This document shows, in pieces, positions 1-13,400 of a stretch of DNA of 64,000 nucleotides. The notes under the pieces were generated by a model. The model did no database searches. It had not been told where the DNA came from and was given only the letters and a program-made list of their open reading frames with translations. Position numbers and translations under genes: made by a program. Location: NCBI GenBank assembly GCA_037389465.1, contig JAZARR010000230.1, positions 2,418,001 to 2,482,000 of the forward strand, written 5' to 3'. The DNA comes from Baylisascaris procyonis (taxonomy: Eukaryota > Nematoda > Chromadorea > Rhabditida > Ascarididae). The first letter of the stretch is position 1. The number at the start of each line of letters is the position of its first letter.

Positions 1-16
1 ACCATTTTTTTCGCAT

Positions 17-35
17 TATATATATATATATATAT
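17..35. repeat. (TA)n microsatellite
   Basis: Uninterrupted TA dinucleotides in the intron just before the first visible purine exon. Confidence 0.9.
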
Positions 36-63
36 GCGAAAGTTTTAGTAACGAAAGTTGTAG

Positions 64-3000
64 AATCAGTTGGGATGGAATCGTTGTTAAAGCGAGTGGA
101 CTTGCTGCTGGCAAGGGAGTTGTTGTCGCCAAAAGCCGTGAAGAAGCGATCATCGCAGCTAAAGAAATGCTCCAGGTTTATCTGTTATTGTCTGCTTTCT
201 TGCACTTCAAAGGAACCTTCACATCGATGAAAGTAATTTAAATATCTGAGAAAAAACAAAGAATCCATTATGCAGAAAATTGTATTCGACAAACAATCTA
301 ATGTATTATTTCATTACGTAAACTAAGGATACATCAGCGAAACATTGTTGGCTATCATCTCTTGTTCATTTACATCCAACTATTTGAGTACTGTTAAAGT
401 TGATCTTAGACAATTCGAAAACAATATTGAAGATCCTAGAACACTACTAATGATTCAATTATATTCTCGTCCCATTTGAAGTCACTGAAAGAGAGTTGCT
501 ATTCATGCGTAAAACTTGACAAATGAAAGTGGTCGATTCTTTATTTTAAGTTTTTTTTAAAGAAATAGTTCGGAAGAATCAATTAACCTATGGGGTATGT
601 GAATATTTCCGTGTTAACCTCGATCCATGCCTGTGAATGAAATGTTTACTCTTTACCTTTTTCAGGGTAAATTTGGAGAGGCGAGTAACGAAATTATTAT
701 CGAAGAGATGCTTATCGGTGAAGAAGTATCGGTAAGAAATTTTATTACTGAATTTGTTGTTCAGTGATTTGAGTTTACGTTCATAAATGATCGCCATAAA
801 TCATCGACTTCTGGAAAATTTTGCATATTACAAATATGAGTACTTTGTAATTTTTAAAGGTTTTCAGAGTATTTAAAGGGAATGTCAAGAAGCAGTTTTA
901 TATTCATGGGGAAATCCCCACTTCCATAGAACTCTTTCATTGTGCAGTAACAGTATAATACGCTTTAAAGCTATGCAAACAGTCGATTTTTCGATTCACC
1001 TTGCAGAGATCAGATTTATTAAAGGGAAGATTTTAGTGAAAATGATGCTTACTTCCCTAGAGAAAGATCTATAAAACTTCTAGATATTCATAAAAACTTC
1101 CTCGAAGTTCAAAAAAGACATTATTATTTTAAAAAAAAAGAGTTTTTGATCGTTTTATGATAGTCATAACCTTGTTTTTTCCTCTTTGACACTTTTTATG
1201 TTGTATTACTCCTAACTTTCAAAAAAAAAAACGTTTGAAGGCATTATGCTTCACGGATGGTACGACAGTCGTTAATATGCCATTGGTTCAAGATCACAAA
1301 CGTTTGCTGGATGGAGATCAAGGTCCAAATACCGGTGGTATGGGTGTTGTCGCACCAATTCTTCATTTTAGTGCTGCTATATGGGAACAAATCGAAGAAA
1401 TCGGCAAACGTACTATAGAGGCGCTTCATGAGAATGGAATCTTCTATAAAGGTTGCTCATTAAGGCTATAAACTGATAATTGCTCTTATCAGTGGATTAG
1501 GTAATGGAGCAGTTGTAACGGTGAAATATTTGTCGTCATATCAACCGATAATTAACTCAGAAATAAAATATAATAGGAAAGTTGTTCTAATTTTATTCTA
1601 TAAAATTATTATTTAGTATTATCGTCTCTAATTTTTCAAAGTTGCTCTATTATTTTCGACTCATTTATCGTTACGCCAGTTGAATCCATTTTCCACAAAA
1701 AGTCAATGAAATTAAAAAATTTTTATATTAATATATCAGAAGACTTGGTTGTGCGAAATTTTTTTTATCAGCACATCACAACTGGACTTAGAAAAGACAT
1801 CTTTAAAATTACCGTATATGAGAGGCGATACCGTATATTATAAGCCCATTTTAGGTGTTCTCTACGCTGGTCTTATCGTCACAGCAAAAGGTGTTCAAGT
1901 ATTGGAATATAATTGTCGTTTCGGCGATCCAGAAACCGAAGTGTTGATGCGTTTGTTGAACAGTGATCTCTATCGGATTTTGTTGGCATGCTGTGAGGGC
2001 ACTCTTGAGCAGACTAGCGTCCAATGGTCAAACAATTATGCTTGTGGTATTGTACTGACTGCTAGTGGCTATCCACTCAATTATCCCAAAGGCAATGCAA
2101 TTACAGGTAAATGATCAGTGAATGTGATAGAATAAAGTTTAAAGGCAATAGAATAAACAAAATGATAAAGTATAGAAGGAAATTGGGAATTGCAAAGGAA
2201 TAATGGGATAATTTTCTGACTGTACTAAAGTTTTCGGTGCTAAAATAGATGAACTTATGAGACGATGTTATATTTGCTAAAAATTGCATCATTTATTAAG
2301 AAAAGTTTAATTGTTCTACTTCTCAAACAGTACGAATATTACGTTAGCAAGCTATATTCATTGCCTGTTAGGAATGTTTATGTATGCAACAGCCAACCAT
2401 GTGCCATTTTATTTTCGACGTTTAGTTTTTTTTTTTTTCTGCGAAAAGACTAAAGCCGCTATTCTGGGTGAGTGGAGTTGGGAGTGAAGAGAGGTCGCTC
2501 TTCTTTTGCTCAAGCTATGGGTATCTTTTTGACTCATTTCCCGTGGAATATGAGGTGAAATCCAGATGGGATCATAGAAATTAGAATATGTTTAACTCGC
2601 TTGCATAATGCATTATTTTTGACCTGAAGTTCTCTCACTTCCTTACTTCCAACTCAGAAAGTTCGCTTTTCTTCAAATGTCTTTTTTTGAGTGGATTGAG
2701 TTACGTCTCACTTTTTAGAAATGCCTGATTCAGAATTTTTCAAGGACGTAGAAATTCGACATGACGAAAACTGAGCACTTACTGATGTCTCTTCTAATAA
2801 GATAAAATGATTATAAAAAATTGTATAAAAAAAATACATCTTGCTGCGAGTGTCTTTATTAGGTGTGCATTCGATGTGCTTCTAATATATTACTTGCAGG
2901 CATTCCAGATGGCAACCAACAAACGGTTGTTTTTCATGCTGGAACGAAGCAACTTGGCAATAAGAGTGAGTGTTTTTATATCTTCGAACCTACATAAAAC

Positions 3001-4182
3001 TATTGCAAAATGATCCGGTCGTGCTTCCGCAGGCTGTGATATTTGCGAAAACTAGACACTTCCCATGAATTTTAAGGAAATTGAGCTGCTTCTTCACTTC
3101 ATGAAATTTCTGACTTCAGCATTGGCTTGCAAAGAAATCAGCTCCGATTTCGAATTGGTGAGTGGCTGCTTATGGCTGCAATTCGGCTCCAATGCTGTCC
3201 CATTCCAAGAAAACTATTTTTACGCTATCAGAAGGTCTTTAAGAGTATGTACGTTATAGTATTTTACAATGGAGTCGAAAAAATCCCTTTCGATTCATCA
3301 GCTTTTTACATGAAAGGTTATCATTAATCGTCTGCAAATGAAATATGTCGTCAAACCCATTCGTTATCGGTTTTAGTATCATTTGAATATCTCTCGTTAT
3401 TAGCTTTAAAGGGTTAAATATGAGTCATTATCGTGTACTAAAACTCAGTTAGTAATCGCAGATATATTTACAAATGTGGCCTGCTGTTTACGTTTGAAAC
3501 AAATCCTTTTACAACTTGAGCAATTAAAATATGAAAGTAATTGTTTCATGCGTTCAGTATTGCTTTATTACTGATGAAATCAATTGGTCGAATAAAAGGA
3601 ATGCAAAAAGCACATATCGCGCCAACCACATTAGCACATTTCTCTATTTATTTCCTTCACTAATCCAATTGTTTCACTGTGGTTCGATTAGGAAGGAGAC
3701 GTTTTTAAAGAAAAAATTTCTAAGATACTTTGCTTAATATTTGGTTTATTTGGAACGACTCTGCATATTAAGACGCAAAAGAATAATTTAAGTATGCAAA
3801 ATAATCCGCTTTTTTAACTGCAGATTTAAATCTTGGTCAGTAAGATTTTATTATTACCAATGTTTTCATTTAAAGTCCTTGATTTCTTACGATCAGGTCG
3901 TAATTGCATTCCTTGTTGAAATTTTCGGCTGCTTATAGTTGTGCCAATACGGTAATTGTGTGATGTAGAATAGACTCATCGTGTTTTAGATTGCCCCGTT
4001 GTTCTCACTCATTAGTAATGCACTAAACGTTGATTAAGTAGACAGGCATATATGCATGTAGAATGCAAATGATATGATCGGTCGCACCGATTCACGTCTG
4101 TATACGACTATACAACTTAATCGTTCTTCATTTAGTAGTTAGGATAACTAATAACAGCTATAATAACAATAATAATAGAAAG

Positions 4183-4243
<61 letters not shown>

Positions 4244-7200
4244 GTGGTAACAGTAAAAATAGTAATTCTTCCAGTTCATGTTGACTCCTTCATAAGAGAG
4301 TCGCTTACTTCATGTTTTTGACCTTACCAAACATTTCACCTTAAAAACTTTTTGGCAGAAAAAGTTCATCCAATGAATATATGTTTCAAAGCATTTACTT
4401 TATCCTTAGAATATTAATTTTCAGTACCGCGAATATTCAAATACAAAAACTCGAGTGACCTATAATTTTTTTTCTTCTATCCAATTTTTATCAACATTCG
4501 GTCATCATGTGACCAATGATCAATGGATTTCAGTAGTGACCAATGGAGGTCGCGTACTTTGTGTTACGTCGACAGCATCATCAATGAGCGTTGCACGTCA
4601 AAGAGCCTATGCTACCGCGGAAGAGATCCATTTCGATGGGAAATTCTATAGAACGGATATCGGCTTAAAGCATTGTCTCAGAAAGTTTGTTTTTACTACC
4701 TTTATCTATGCTTTTGTTGTATCTGATTAGTTTTATATGGCTAGTTGATTCAGTCATTAAAGAATATAGAATATTTCTTATTAAGTTCTTTCTTCTTAGA
4801 TCTCAAATGTGTTGTTGATTTTAAATAATTGTATTCCTCTTTCGAAAAAATATAAGCAGTTTATAGAATTATACAATGACAGAGACACAAGGTGCATTAG
4901 TAAGATAGACTAGATAATTTAAAAAAGACAATTTATTTGAGACTAAATAATTCAAAAAAGACAATTTATTAGAGATTAAATAATTCAAAAAAGACAATTT
5001 ATTTGACTTCTCGCGGTGGATATTTGTCACTCATTGGCTAACCGAATTGATGGTCTTGGGCAAGCTGGATAAGTATTGCTTAAAACGTTTCGCACTATTG
5101 CTGCAGTGGTGCCGTTAAGTTGGAAATGAGGGATTACGCTTGAAACAATGGGATCTTTGATGCTTGCATATAAATTTATTGCTTTACAATTAGCATATTC
5201 AGTCAATTGCAGCACGATTGCTTATGCTGATAGTGGTGTCGATATAAATGAAGGCAGTTTATTGATTGAACGAATCAAATCGATTTGTGATCGAACAAAA
5301 TTGGCTGCAACTGATTATGTATGATTCAACTTTTTTTTTAATGTGCCGAAAAGCGAATTATTCTATATTGAAGAAACTTTGTTAGATATAACGATATCGA
5401 AAGAGAGAAAACGTAAGTAGTTGTTGTTCAGGAGAGAAATTTTTTCTACAGTTCACTCCCTTATTTTGCATCATTTGCCTCTCTTTCGAATTCCCAATAG
5501 TTCAAAGAATATTTGTGCCCAAAATTTAGGCTATTTAAGATACGATCGTTAAATGCATATTTTTTCATCCATATTCTCATTCTGCAAATTGAATAATCTG
5601 AAAGGTCTTTTCTGCAGTTCGAAACTAAGCTATTTGACTAAAGTATGAGTTGTTTTTTTTTTCGCACATTGAAAGATGAACGATTTCCAGATCGGTGGAT
5701 TCGGCTCGGTGGTGGATCTTTCATGTGCTGGTTTTGGCAATTCACAAATTGTTATTGGTATGGATGGCGTCGGTACTAAAATAGCCGTAAGCTATTTTAT
5801 TTCTCATTGATCATCACTTAACACAATCAAGCGACTATTAAAAGTTTTACTTCATATTATTCATTCAAGTTAATGACACATCATCATCTACAAACAATTT
5901 TTTTTTGTGTTTAGAGGAAGTGAATTGTTGAAGATTGCTAAGGAGTCAACAAATAAAGATGTGCATTGCTTACCGATTACCTCAATATACTGAAATGTGA
6001 TTTCTTCCACCATAACTTCATAAGAAGTATTTCTAATATTTGAGGCGTTTCGATGACTTTTTTTAAATATTTTTTCAACGACATATTTCATACTATCATT
6101 ATCATACTAGGCAATCTTTATAAATTTATAGTTTTTTTTTCGGGTTATTGTAAAAATCAAAAGGCATTGAATATGAGCAGTTTTGCTCTCAGAAGAAACT
6201 TGAACAATATTCTACTTTAGTGGAGGGATAAAAATTGCAAGTGGAATTTTTCAGCATAAATTTCCCATAAAATTCGCACTCACATATTGTGGATCAATAA
6301 ATTACCCTGAAGGCATTTATCACTTGATTACTTTTTGATGTTATTCCCGTTTCTTATTTTTCCAATACTAAGTGAATAAAATTGCGTACATTTTCTTGTG
6401 GGTTTTCCCGAATTTTTTTCATTAAACCTGGCGTGCTTTCAAGACTGCGGTGTACTTTTTATGTCAGAATCTCATAAACAACATTACTTTTTGAAATTTG
6501 AAAAATGAGCTGTGGGAGTGAAATTAAAATCCATTATAACTTCTTTTAAAAAAGAAATTGTTCTTTTCAAAGAACAGGTGGCAGACGAGGTGGGTGATCA
6601 AAGGGGTTTGGGCTACGATTTGGTGGGAATGTGTGCCAATGATGTACTATGCCACTGCTCACAACCACTCGCATTTCTCGATTATTATGTGACTGGTCGA
6701 CTCCGTTCATGCGATGCTGTTGTTGTCATCGAATCAATTGCGAATGCATGTCAAACAGCCGGATGTGCACTTGTGGGTTAGTTGAACTTATTTGAAAATT
6801 TAATAGATGCAATAAGGTAGTATCTTCAAAGAACTACGAAATGGAGATGGTTTGCGCGCATGGATTACGCACAATGCAGCAGCTATAATCAACCATTCCT
6901 AAGAACGATATTGTGCTCTCATTACTGGTGATTCAGTTCGAATTTTATTTGTGAGCATGCGCAGAAAACTTGCATTTTTTTTTCTTTTTCCTCGGTGATA
7001 AGTGTAAATACTGTCCAAAACTTGGGATATATTTACCTTACCGTTTCCGCGTTACAGTATGAAAATTTCCATTTGGCTTCAAAGTAGTAGGTAAATATAG
7101 TTGGGAAATTGATATAGTATTATACCTTCTTCAAATTGAAATGAAATTAGTGAAAATTTTTAATATTTAATCAGTATTTTTTTTTTCTATAGAGATTAAA

Positions 7201-10200
7201 AATCCTTTCAACATCCATAGCAAAGAATTCATAACAAGAAAATGCATGTCATTTTCAGAAGCGCTTTTATTAAATTTTTTCAGAGTCTCGTTTATTCGTT
7301 TTATCGTTATTCGAAACAGTATCGCGAATTTTGTGCCCCTCCCTCCTCCCTGTCCAATAATATTTAATGCCATGACTCTGTATTACCATATTTATGAAAG
7401 TTAACTTTACAGGTGGCGAGACTGCAGAAATGCCCGGCGTCTATAATGCAGATCAATGGGACTTGGCAGGGGTTTGTGTTGCAGTCAGAGATCCAAGCTG
7501 GCCATTGCTGCCTCTAAAAGAGAAGTAAGACGGATTTTTGCATTTCCATAGTTTCTTGAAATCGTTTTGAAAAATTTTCGATCAGATAACGTTTTTGTCT
7601 TCCCCTTCTCTAATGGAAGACCAAATCATCTTCAACAAAAATACCGTTTTGAAGCGATCTTTGAAAGCAAAAAAAAAAATTGTGAAATCCTTCAAATTTA
7701 ATGCAAAAATCAATATTTTTAGGATTTCGGATGATAATATACTCATCGGTATTTCGTCGAATGGTTTACATAGTAATGGATTTTCATTGGTACGCAAAAT
7801 TTTCGAAAGGAATCGTATTCGATACGATGAACTATGCCCATGGAATAACAATACTACATTTGGTAACGATTCCATTACTTTTTAAAAGTAGTGCGCTATG
7901 AAAATTACATCAGACTCGACCATTTGTACAGCTGAGCTTACACGCTGCACTACGCCGTAGATACCGTCTGATTTTAGGTTACATAAATGACCTGAAATCA
8001 TTTATGTTATTGATGCATTTTATGTTACATAGGTCATTTATGTTACATAATGCACATCAATTAATCAAAAGCTATTTTAATGAAACTTTAGAAGTAGAAT
8101 ATTTGCATATGCAGGTGAGCGTAATTCTAGACGGGGTTAATTATACCACGGGACATTTGCGCTGTTGGTCTTTCAACCATAGCAACGTTTCGCCTTTTCG
8201 CGTTAATGAGCACATCGTTATGTTAGTATCAACGATTCAGCTGCGAAAAATGGCAAAATACGACTTGGTGAACGAACGATTCAACGTAGTCGCAATCGAA
8301 ACAGATGCTTGAAGAATTAGTAATTATTTAATATGTAATTGCAGGTGAAGAGTTGCTTCGACCCACTCATATCTATGTCAAATCGGTACTACCAGTACTG
8401 CAGAGTGGATTAGTTTTAGGCGCGGCACATATTACCGGTGGTGGACTCAAAGAGAACGTCAACAGAATCCTTCCCGATGATATAAAAGCTGTCATTGTAA
8501 TGCTCTTCTGCTTCTCAACTTTTGTTTTACAATGATTAAACACAAAAATATTGCATTCATTTAGAAGTTTTTCACAATGTTTTGCATTCGACAACAAACA
8601 CAATTTTAACATTAAAATACCCTAAAATCTAGTTTCTAATTGCTATTTTATTCACATTTTTTGATTGTTTTTAGATAAATGAAAAGTTATCCTATTGAAA
8701 GCGAATGAGGTTTGCGTTGAGGATCGCAAAAATATCGCAATATGGGTTGCCGATTTCTCCTTTCTCAATCGTCATTAGATATTCTGGAAATAATCCATGA
8801 GTTGTTTGATTTCCATTTGTAAGATAATGCTTATAGGACTGTTCATCGTGGCAAATCGATGAGATATTTCAATGGTTGCAAAGTGTCGGCCCCGTTGATG
8901 CATGTGAAATGATGAGGACATTTAATTGCGGAGTGGGTATGGTACTGGTGACGATGAAGGAAAACGTCAATGCAATTATGCGTCTATTGAATGAGCACGG
9001 CGAGCAATCGTTCGTAATTGGCAGAACTCAAAAACGATTAAAAGGTTTATTGAATTATAAAAATTAAATGCCACATTACTGGGGTAATAATCTCAGACTA
9101 ATAGCAACCTCACTTCGAACAGAGGTGAGGTTTATTAAGATGGAGGCAATTACATTATTTCCCATTTCAGTGGTAGATTAATGTAAAGTTAACACGCTCT
9201 TCGAGTACAATGTAAGTGGTGATGAAGCGAGAAAGTAATAGTGAGTTTTTGAATCAAAACGTCCTCTATTTCCAGAGCATTGAGATCTCCCAAATGTACC
9301 GATTTAGACCAATTCGAATGGAGGATTGCATAAAAAGCTTTTTTTATGACTACTATCAAAGAGAGTGCTTATATCTGTTCCTACTACCAAACGACTGAAC
9401 CTTACGTGAAGTTTATGACTATCTGAACCTTGTGTTGGAAAAGAAGGGTGTTATCGAAGATCTTCATTCCGAAGTTTATGATAAGTTGAAAAGTTTAATC
9501 AATCATAAAAACACGAGGATGGAAGCAATTATGCATTTCGAATTATGCCTATGTGTTAATGAGGCTATAATAATATCAGTGATTACGTCGTGGTCAGCTT
9601 ATCTTGATATAGAGTGTTACATCATTGAATAAATCGGTGCTTAAGAAAGTAAATTAATTATCACTTATTAAAGATACTTAATGAAAATTTTAAAAGTAAA
9701 ATTTTCAGGTGAAGATCAAGTTGAATTGGTGAATCTTCACAAATGCTTCAATGGCAAATATAGTTCATCATCTGCTAGAAAGATTAATGTCGCTATTCTC
9801 ATCTCAGGAACCGGTTATTATTGATTTTCTTTCTTTAATCATAACTTTATTCATATATCATTTAGGGAGTTTATTTCTAAAGTCATCGAGGAGAAAGAAT
9901 CCACTCGATGATTAGTTGAGATTTTATACGGATTAAAATTTTCGTTTTCTAGTTTGTATTTTACTATTTTTTCGGGACTTTTACGTGTGGTTAGTGTTTT
10001 TCTAGAGAAAAGGCGTCTATGCAAATGGTGGAGTTTAATCACCAATTCGAACTTAGAGACGGGTAACGGGGAAGGGGGAGGAGGTTGGGGCGATGCGATC
10101 AGCTATATCGAAGCTTAAACGTCGTTAATCAATCCTTTTCCCAGGCGAGGCATTCGAGGTCTTCTTCGTAGAGAAGTAAAGCCACAAGGTCGAACTCGAT

Positions 10201-13200
10201 TCGACATTTAGTAGATTCGTTTGATTGAAAAATATGCGGCTTATTTCAGCAGTAAAACCCTTGTTTTCGATGTTTTCTAGCAATTAGTTGCTTTTTTGAG
10301 GCGATAGAGCCGGGCAGTGACGTCATCCTACTAAAAAGTACTGATTGCGCTTTCCATTTGTACCTAGTACAGTGTAAGGCGGGATAAAATTTTGAAAGGT
10401 GGTACCAATTCTCTTAGAAAAAAATGCAAGTACACTATACCAGTTTCCAATTGAGCATGTGCTTGAGATGTGTTTTAGCATTTTTGAACTCGTAATAAGT
10501 GACGTCATTACGCTAATAAGTGAAGTTTGAAATTAGAGCGCTGACTTTCAGTGCTGTCTAACTTTGGCGTTTGGCATGGGGAAAATATTTGTTGAAAAGT
10601 AGAGAGCTGAATATTTTTGGCCTTAGGCGTTAAACGATATCAATAAACATTCTAGATTACTTATGCTCATCCCTTTATTTTAACAATTTCTTCATTTCTA
10701 TTTACAGAATTCATTTTCCTTCTTATCTGTTTGATTTTCACACTTGTCATCTTTTATGCTAATAAACTTAATGAAAAGAAATCCAATTTTGCAATATTCA
10801 TATAAATTTTTGAAGTAATTTATCGTTTTTTTGGTTCAAATTTCCACTGAAAAATGGTTCTATTTAAAAAAAATTGTTCGGTCTTTGCATTTTATGATTA
10901 AAATACAATTTATTTTGCTCACCTCATTTTGTTTTCACATCTTTCTAGACATAAGAAGGTGAATAAATTCTATAGAAAAGACGATTACGAGGATTAAATC
11001 TCACCACCACTTCACATATTTTACCGGGCCATACCCCGTTGATCTGTTAGTTTTTGTATGTGCTCAAAGCGCGTGCTATGACGTGTGAAAAAGTGGGAGA
11101 GGCAAGGGGAAAAAGTGAACCTTTCATTATGTGTGGAGAGGAGATTTTCTCTCGCCCATAGTAGCACTACCACTAAATGTACCGCGAGAAATAAAATATA
11201 TATAATTTAAAATATATATATTGGTAAGTAACATCGTTAAGTAATTGATGCACGTTGAAGTACATGACTCATCAACTCAATGACGTTAGAAGAGTATAGT
11301 GATTAACAGATAGTACTGCTACTGTCATGTGCTGTTATGAAATATCAATATATTTGTCGATATTCAGGTTCAAATATGGTACGGCTAATTGAAAGTTCTC
11401 TCAAGCCATTGAGTTCATGTCGAATCGCTGTGGTGATCAGTAATGTGGCAAGCGCGAAAGGTATCGAGACAGCGCGTGCTATGGGAATCCAAACCACAGT
11501 AATTCCGAGTAAAGGAGCACCAACTAGAGAAGCATTCGAGGAACTCATCACGAAGGTTTTAGTGTATCAATCAATTTTAATTATAATTCAAGCGGAAAAA
11601 AAATTCAAAACTAGCATAATGGAAATTTGCTGAGAAATTATGAAAGTTATAATCCGTTTTATTTGCCATTCAACTGCTTTTAGTGGAATTATAAATGAAA
11701 TGCGTTACGTTTGTTGATGATGAGTTAATAATGTTATAAATGACGATATTCAATCTAATGATTTAATATTCAGTGGCACTATTAAAATAGTGCAGTAGTG
11801 AAGATTTGGCGTGAAGCTTTTATTGATAGTGGGTTTTTTTGTGTATTGTGATGTGGTATGATAGAGCAGTAAAAGTAGTAGTAAATTTTCGTCATATCAG
11901 TAAAGTTTTTTGTTAATCTAAAATGGAAAGAAACTTCAATAAAATCTTATTGAACAGAGTGAATGGCATGCTAATTTTAGTTGATGTTTCCATCACAACA
12001 CACTTCGATTATATTAGTATTTTCTTGTTTTCTATTCGATTATCCCCTCTCTGTGAGTGTCTATATAATCTATAATACCTATAATCTATAATTCCTCTAT
12101 GTATAACTTTCAGTGAACTCATTTGTTTACAATAGTTTGTAATCGTAACAGCGTGTATTCTAATTACAATCATATATGCAAATTAGCTAAGATATCATTT
12201 AATATATTTGGAAATGAGGCGAATTAAAAAAGCGCCACGAAGATTTTATTTTATTGAAGAAATGCAGTGTACTTTGTTAATTTATTTTACCACAAATAGG
12301 ACAATATTTGGGACATTTTCAATTTTCAATGATTTCAAAAAGAGAGATTGTTTCATTCCTCAGAGAAATTTGCTTAGATTTTATATGAAGTTTAATTATC
12401 GAAGCACATTTATCAACTTTTTCGTATATATTGTAGTCGTGATTTGAATAATATTTACTTATAGGAATTAGAAACTCATGAAATTGAGCTAATCTGCTTG
12501 GCGGGTTTTATGCGTATTCTAACGGCAACATTCGTAAGACGATGGGAAGGTCGTATAATCAACATTCATCCTTCATTATTACCATCGTTCAAAGGTGCTC
12601 AAGCAGTACCTCTTGCATTGCAGCATAAAGTTAAACTCACTGGATGCACGGTTCACTTTGTTAATGTTCGTTTGTTTTTTAATTTTTTGAATTCATCTTC
12701 TAAACTATTGCATCTTCTAAACTGCTTTATCATTCTTTGATTTTATTTCATTCTATTTTTAATTGCTTCCTAAACATTAAATTCCAATTTTTTAAAACTT
12801 CTATTATTATATTGTACGTTATTTAGCAATTATTTTATATGCTACACAAATATCAATTCAATTCTTTGTTGACTTACTATTTTTCACTACTAATGGAAGA
12901 AAATAGAGAGATATTATAAAATAACTGAAAATAGAGTTGTTTGAAAAATAGCAGAATGAACCGTTTAAATGCCTAGAGCGAAGATAAAACGTTGACGCTC
13001 ATTTGAGTGGAAAATTAAACGATCATCCTATAAGAGCGTTAGAAAATTTCAATAAACTTTATCCCTAGATCTAGTATGTGGAATGCCATAGATATTGGAG
13101 AAGAGAATTGCTATTCTCTTAACAACTCGAATAGAATATTCGAAGTCTGCCCTCAGGGATTGCCGAATGGTGCACTATTCTACGTGACCGGAAATGAATA

Positions 13201-13400
13201 TTTTTAATTATTGGTGCTTAATGATGATGAGTTGAATGGTAAAATTTTAGGAAGAGGTCGATTCAGGTGAGATAATCGCTCAAGCATCGGTTCCCGTCTA
13301 TGACAACGATACGATCGAGAGTCTACACGAAAGAATAAAAGCTAAAGAGCATAAACTCTATCCCGATGCTATGCAGTTAATCGCTGAAAGATTTGCCTAA
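64..13400 (+). CDS. GART: Trifunctional purine enzyme GARS-AIRS-GART, 5' end missing
   Basis: Carries out steps 2, 3 and 5 of de novo purine synthesis in the cytosol. I read 17 exons: 64-175, 666-731, 1241-1451, 1855-2106, 2900-2965, 4534-4684, 5213-5318, 5691-5786, 6578-6776, 7413-7524, 7723-7862, 8345-8496, 8837-9044, 9709-9813, 11368-11555, 12465-12665 and 13251-13400 (TAA). All junctions are GT-AG and in phase, giving about 838 codons. Exons 1-6 are GARS: ATP-grasp stretch [11 protein letters not shown], then GPNTGGMG and NCRFGDPE. Exons 7-13 are [40 protein letters not shown]. Exons 14-17 are [23 protein letters not shown] with the catalytic Asn and His, and VDSG with the catalytic Asp. 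The domain order is that of animal GART. Roughly the first 125-140 residues lie off the left edge. The acceptor of the first visible exon could be at 64 or 70. Confidence 0.95.
4184..4242. repeat. (AAT)n microsatellite
   Basis: About 19 nearly perfect AAT/TAA triplets in purine intron 5 (2966-4533). Less regular AAT/AAC triplets extend upstream from about 4150. Confidence 0.95.
4685..4760 (+). promoter_or_regulatory. GART: Possible intronic end of a GARS-only transcript
   Basis: The intron after purine exon 6 lies at the GARS/AIRS junction. If it is not spliced, the reading frame adds about 15 residues and stops at 4728-4730. An ATTAAA hexamer follows at about 4755-4760. Vertebrate and fly GART genes are known to make a monofunctional GARS by polyadenylation in the equivalent intron. 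The stop and hexamer are seen; their use is inferred, and such hexamers are common in AT-rich DNA. Confidence 0.3.
4911..5007. repeat. 33-bp tandem repeat, three copies
   Basis: Three consecutive copies of a unit containing AAAAAAGACAATTTATT, spaced exactly 33 bp. The three copies differ at a few bases. They lie in purine intron 6, the intron at the GARS/AIRS junction, about 200 bp before exon 7. Confidence 0.85.
7981..8042. repeat. Short inverted repeat in purine intron 11
   Basis: The 13-base arm ACATAAATGACCT near 7982 is matched by its exact complement AGGTCATTTATGT near 8030-8042, with about 36 bases between. Extra ATTTATGTTA words in the spacer allow alternative pairings. It could be the relic of a small inverted-repeat element or simply an intronic hairpin. 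Confidence 0.5.
9399..9632 (+). pseudogene. TOF/LisH-like reading frame inside a purine-gene intron
   Basis: Within purine intron 13 (9045-9708) a 77-codon open stretch follows an in-frame TGA at 9396-9398 and ends at TAA 9630-9632. Its first part reads [10 protein letters not shown], then [20 protein letters not shown]. This resembles the N-terminal helices of the small centrosomal LisH proteins (FOPNL/CEP20, FGFR1OP), where LEKKGV and a following L..x..V/I..A/S pattern are typical. The LisH motif that should follow is not clear. No good acceptor or start codon precedes it. It may be a decayed gene copy, an exon of a nested gene, or chance. The family match is from memory and short. Confidence 0.25.
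9814..11367 (+). other. Large purine-gene intron with CRE-like sites
   Basis: At 1554 bp this is one of the longest introns of the purine gene, similar in size to intron 5. Two TGACGTCA palindromes, the core bound by CREB/ATF-type factors, occur near 10318 and 10500. The stretches 10040-10560 and 11030-11170 are noticeably richer in G and C than the rest of the intron. I see no coding potential there. An intronic enhancer or internal promoter is possible but only inferred. Confidence 0.35.

Noticed and set aside
8004..8312. A 102-codon + strand frame inside purine intron 11
   Set aside because: It starts in the inverted repeat and lies wholly between two well-phased exons. I see no recognisable motif and no splice link to the neighbouring exons.
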